A stretch of 64,000 bases of DNA from Hoeflea marina. GTDB taxonomy: Bacteria; Pseudomonadota; Alphaproteobacteria; Rhizobiales; Rhizobiaceae. This document shows, one piece after another, positions 61,850 through 64,000 of this stretch. The position numbers were made by a program, and so were the translations under genes. How positions within the stretch are numbered: the stretch's first letter is position 1; each line of letters begins with the position of its first letter. The stretch is from positions 434,001-498,000 of the forward strand of contig NZ_QGTR01000003.1 of NCBI RefSeq assembly GCF_003182275.1, written 5' to 3'. The notes under the pieces were generated by a model that did no database searches, was not told the DNA's origin, and worked only from the letters and a program-made list of their open reading frames with translations.

Positions 61850-62719
61850 ATGAGCAAATCCATATCACTCAGGGGACAGATGGCGGCGATGTCGGCGCCT
61901 TCGGTGATCTTCACCGTCGGCATGATCGCCTTCCCCTTCTTCTACACCATCTGGCTCAGCTTCCAGACCATGTCAGCGACCGGCACCATCCGCTACACGG
62001 GAGCGGCCAACTATGTCCGGATGGTTAGCGACGACCAGTTCTGGAACGGCCTCACCATCACCGCCGCTCTCTACTTCCTGTCACTGGTCATGCAGCTCAT
62101 CTGCGGCACGGCGCTGGCGCTGCTGCTCTTCCGCGCCAAGAAGCTGCCCGGCATCGTCCGGTCGCTGTTCATTTCGCCCTTCATGATGCCGCCGGTGGTG
62201 GCGGGAATGATGTGGCTGGTAATTCTCGATCCGTCGCTGGGGGCTGCCAACTACATCCTCACCTCCTTCGGCCTGCCGCCGTCGGAATGGCTGGCCTCCC
62301 CCGGCTTCGTGGTGCCGACGCTGGCGCTGATCGACACCTGGCAGTGGACCCCCTATGTGGCGCTGATCGTGCTGGGCGGGCTGCAATCCCTGCCGCCCAG
62401 CGTCTACGAGGCGGCCGAGATCGACGGCGCCTCGAAGTTCAAGACGCTCTACCGCATCACACTGCCGCTGCTGTTGCCGACGCTGGTCACCGCCGCCGTG
62501 CTGCGCAGCGTCGATCTGCTCCGCTTCTTCGACCTGATCTACATCACCACCCAGGGCGGGCCGGCCAACGCGTCCTCGACGCTCAACATCTACGGCTTCC
62601 GCACCGGTTTCGAATTCTTCCAGCTGGGCTACGCCAGCGCGCTGATGGTGACGCTGTCGGTCATCGTCTTTGGCGCAGTGCTGGTGCTCAACCGGCTCCG
62701 CACCGCCGTGGCCTGGTAG
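61850..62719 (+). CDS. Sugar ABC transporter permease (MalF-like)
   Basis: The 289-residue protein has six helices and the EAA loop VYEAAEIDGASKFKTLYRITLPLLLPT near residue 190, which docks the ATPase. AAALYFLSLVMQLICGTALALLLF-type helices and a short N-terminus fit the MalF-like group. It forms the channel with the next permease. No sugar ATPase (MalK-like) gene is visible before the window end. Confidence 0.94.
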   Translation: MSKSISLRGQMAAMSAPSVIFTVGMIAFPFFYTIWLSFQTMSATGTIRYTGAANYVRMVSDDQFWNGLTITAALYFLSLVMQLICGTALALLLFRAKKLPGIVRSLFISPFMMPPVVAGMMWLVILDPSLGAANYILTSFGLPPSEWLASPGFVVPTLALIDTWQWTPYVALIVLGGLQSLPPSVYEAAEIDGASKFKTLYRITLPLLLPTLVTAAVLRSVDLLRFFDLIYITTQGGPANASSTLNIYGFRTGFEFFQLGYASALMVTLSVIVFGAVLVLNRLRTAVAW

Positions 62720-62730
62720 GAGGGCGCCCC

Positions 62731-63558
62731 ATGACCGATCTCGCTTCAAACGACCGCTGGTTCAGCCGCCTCAACACGCTGCTGCTGATCCTCGCCGGAA
62801 TCATCGTCATCACGCCCACAGCATGGATGGTGCTGTCGTCCTTCAAGCAGTCCTTCGAGGTCACGGCCTATCCGCCGACGCTGTTCTTCAGCCCGACGCT
62901 CGACAATTACCGGTCGCTGTCGGACACCACGCCGTTTCCGCAATACGCGCTCAACAGCATGATCGTCACGGTCGGCTCGACGAGCCTCGGCCTGCTGCTG
63001 GGCGCGCCCGCCGCCTTCGTCGCCTCCTGGACCCGCATCACCTGGCCGGCGGTCGTCACGCTGGTTGCCCGGATGGCGCCCGGCACGCTGTTCCTGCTTC
63101 CCTGGTACCTGATGTTCCGCCAGTTCGACATGATCGGCAGCTACTGGGCGCTGATCCTGACCCATGCGGTCATCACCATGCCGATCGTCATCTGGGTACT
63201 GCTGCCGTTCTTCGACAACATTCCCCGCAGCGTCTACGAGGCAGCACAGGTCGACGGCTGCTCGCCGTTCAGGATCTTCTACCGCATCGCCCTGCCGCTG
63301 GTCAGTTCGGGCCTCGCCGTCTCGGCCATCCTCGCCTTCGTCTTCTCGTGGAACTACTTCCTGTTCTCGCTGGTGCTGTCGAACTCCGACACCAAGACGC
63401 TGATTGCCGCGTCCTTCAATTTCATCGGCGAAGGCTCGACCAACTGGGGCGGGCTGATGGCCGCCGCCACGCTGATCGCCCTCCCGCCGCTGATTCTTGC
63501 AACCATTGTCCAGCGCTGGCTGATTTCGGGCCTGACGCTCGGCGCCGTGAAAGGCTGA
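62731..63558 (+). CDS. Sugar ABC transporter permease (MalG-like)
   Basis: The 275-residue protein has the MalG-type start LNTLLLILAGIIVITPTAWMVLSSFKQSFEV, PPTLFFSPTLDNYRSL and the EAA loop VYEAAQVDGCSPFRIFYRIALPLVSSG. AGGAGG lies 7 bases before the ATG. It completes the membrane channel of the sugar importer. Confidence 0.95.
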   Translation: MTDLASNDRWFSRLNTLLLILAGIIVITPTAWMVLSSFKQSFEVTAYPPTLFFSPTLDNYRSLSDTTPFPQYALNSMIVTVGSTSLGLLLGAPAAFVASWTRITWPAVVTLVARMAPGTLFLLPWYLMFRQFDMIGSYWALILTHAVITMPIVIWVLLPFFDNIPRSVYEAAQVDGCSPFRIFYRIALPLVSSGLAVSAILAFVFSWNYFLFSLVLSNSDTKTLIAASFNFIGEGSTNWGGLMAAATLIALPPLILATIVQRWLISGLTLGAVKG

Positions 63559-63562
63559 TTGA

Positions 63563-64000
63563 ATGTCCAACCTGCACCCGAACATGCGCGCGGCCGATTT
63601 TCACGGCGACGACCGGATCACCATCGAAACAAGGCCCCGTCCCGAGGCGGGCGAAGGCGAGGCGCTGGTCCGCGTCCTGCGCACGGCCCTGTGCGGCTCG
63701 GACTTCAAGCTGTGGCACAAGGGATCGGAACACATTGCGGGCCACGAGATCTTCGGCCGTGTCGATCACCCCGGCCACGCGCTCGACGGTCGCCGCTGCG
63801 CCGTCTACATCCCGCTGCATTGCGGCCACTGCCAGCCCTGCCGCGACGGCAACACGCAGATGTGCATCACCGTGTCCTCGCTGATCGGGTGGAACCGCGA
63901 CGGCGGCTATTGCGAATACGTCGCCGTGCCCGACAACTGCCTGCTGCCGGTGCCCGACGACATCGAGGACAACCTGGCGCCGCTGCTGCTCGACACCATC
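63563..64000 (+). CDS. Zinc-dependent alcohol dehydrogenase, N-terminal part (3' end outside window)
   Basis: The 146 visible residues begin four bases after the MalG-like stop. They show the medium-chain ADH GroES-like domain: LCGSDFKLWH (catalytic zinc Cys), IAGHEIFGRV (catalytic His-Glu) and the structural zinc lobe HCGHCQPCRDGNTQMC. It resembles idonate/sorbitol/threonine-type dehydrogenases and probably oxidises the sugar or polyol brought in by this operon. The coenzyme domain is beyond the window. Confidence 0.92.
   Translation, partial: MSNLHPNMRAADFHGDDRITIETRPRPEAGEGEALVRVLRTALCGSDFKLWHKGSEHIAGHEIFGRVDHPGHALDGRRCAVYIPLHCGHCQPCRDGNTQMCITVSSLIGWNRDGGYCEYVAVPDNCLLPVPDDIEDNLAPLLLDTI

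Overview
The window is high-GC, gene-dense chromosomal DNA that reads as an alphaproteobacterium of the order Hyphomicrobiales (Rhizobiales). The signs are an Irr-type iron box in front of an mbfA gene, a fused CysN-CysC, a LapG-like transglutaminase-type peptidase, a DUF2793 protein of the gene-transfer-agent/prophage type, and two copies of what looks like the dispersed palindromic intergenic element common in this order. I place it by gene content only and cannot name a species.

Layout. 0-4.8 kb: tail of an alpha/beta hydrolase, a LapG-like peptidase, an MFS permease, the membrane ferritin MbfA and a YiiX-like papain-fold hydrolase. 4.8-9.2 kb: sulfate uptake and activation (SulP permease, CysD, CysNC). 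9.2-29.4 kb: a large surface-glycan region. It holds a ~1470-residue sulfotransferase/coiled-coil/two-glycosyltransferase fusion, a second sulfotransferase-like protein, WecB, a Wzm/Wzt-type ABC exporter, several methyltransferases, an SMR-type flippase-like protein, a sugar epimerase, a GMC oxidoreductase, a polyprenol-phosphate-type GT2 and a large polytopic membrane protein. Several of these genes are AT-richer than their neighbours. 29.8-35 kb: a single-pass protein of unknown function, an orphan HK97-type major capsid protein, a methyltransferase and a DUF2793 protein. 35-39.6 kb: a dTDP-L-rhamnose operon (rfbD, B, C, A) preceded by a glycosyltransferase. 39.8-43.1 kb: lepA, an EamA permease and tRNA-Leu(CAG) with its promoter and terminator.

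43.1-48.2 kb: a haem-copper oxidase operon (subunit II, fused subunits I+III, a small membrane protein, CtaG-like assembly factor). Its subunit II has lost both CuA cysteines and resembles quinol-oxidase CyoA at that site. DUF2231 and CopD-like membrane proteins lie next to it. 48.6-58.2 kb: a LysR-controlled catabolic operon: maleylacetate reductase, a five-gene branched-chain-amino-acid-type ABC importer, a TfdB-like phenol hydroxylase and a hydroxyquinol 1,2-dioxygenase. Together these form an import-hydroxylate-cleave-reduce route from a phenolic compound to 3-oxoadipate. 58.4-64 kb: a LacI-controlled sugar or polyol operon (binding protein, SDR dehydrogenase, two permeases, zinc alcohol dehydrogenase cut by the window end), with a perfect palindromic operator over the promoter.

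The most coherent idea is that the 4.8-16 kb stretch is a sulfated-polysaccharide module: sulfate import, PAPS synthesis and two PAPS-dependent sulfotransferase candidates sit beside glycan assembly and ABC export, with dTDP-rhamnose made 20 kb away. The other strong points are the CuA-less oxidase, the orphan capsid/DUF2793 pair, the pentapeptide tandem repeat at the start of CysNC, and strong hairpins directly after both substrate-binding-protein genes.
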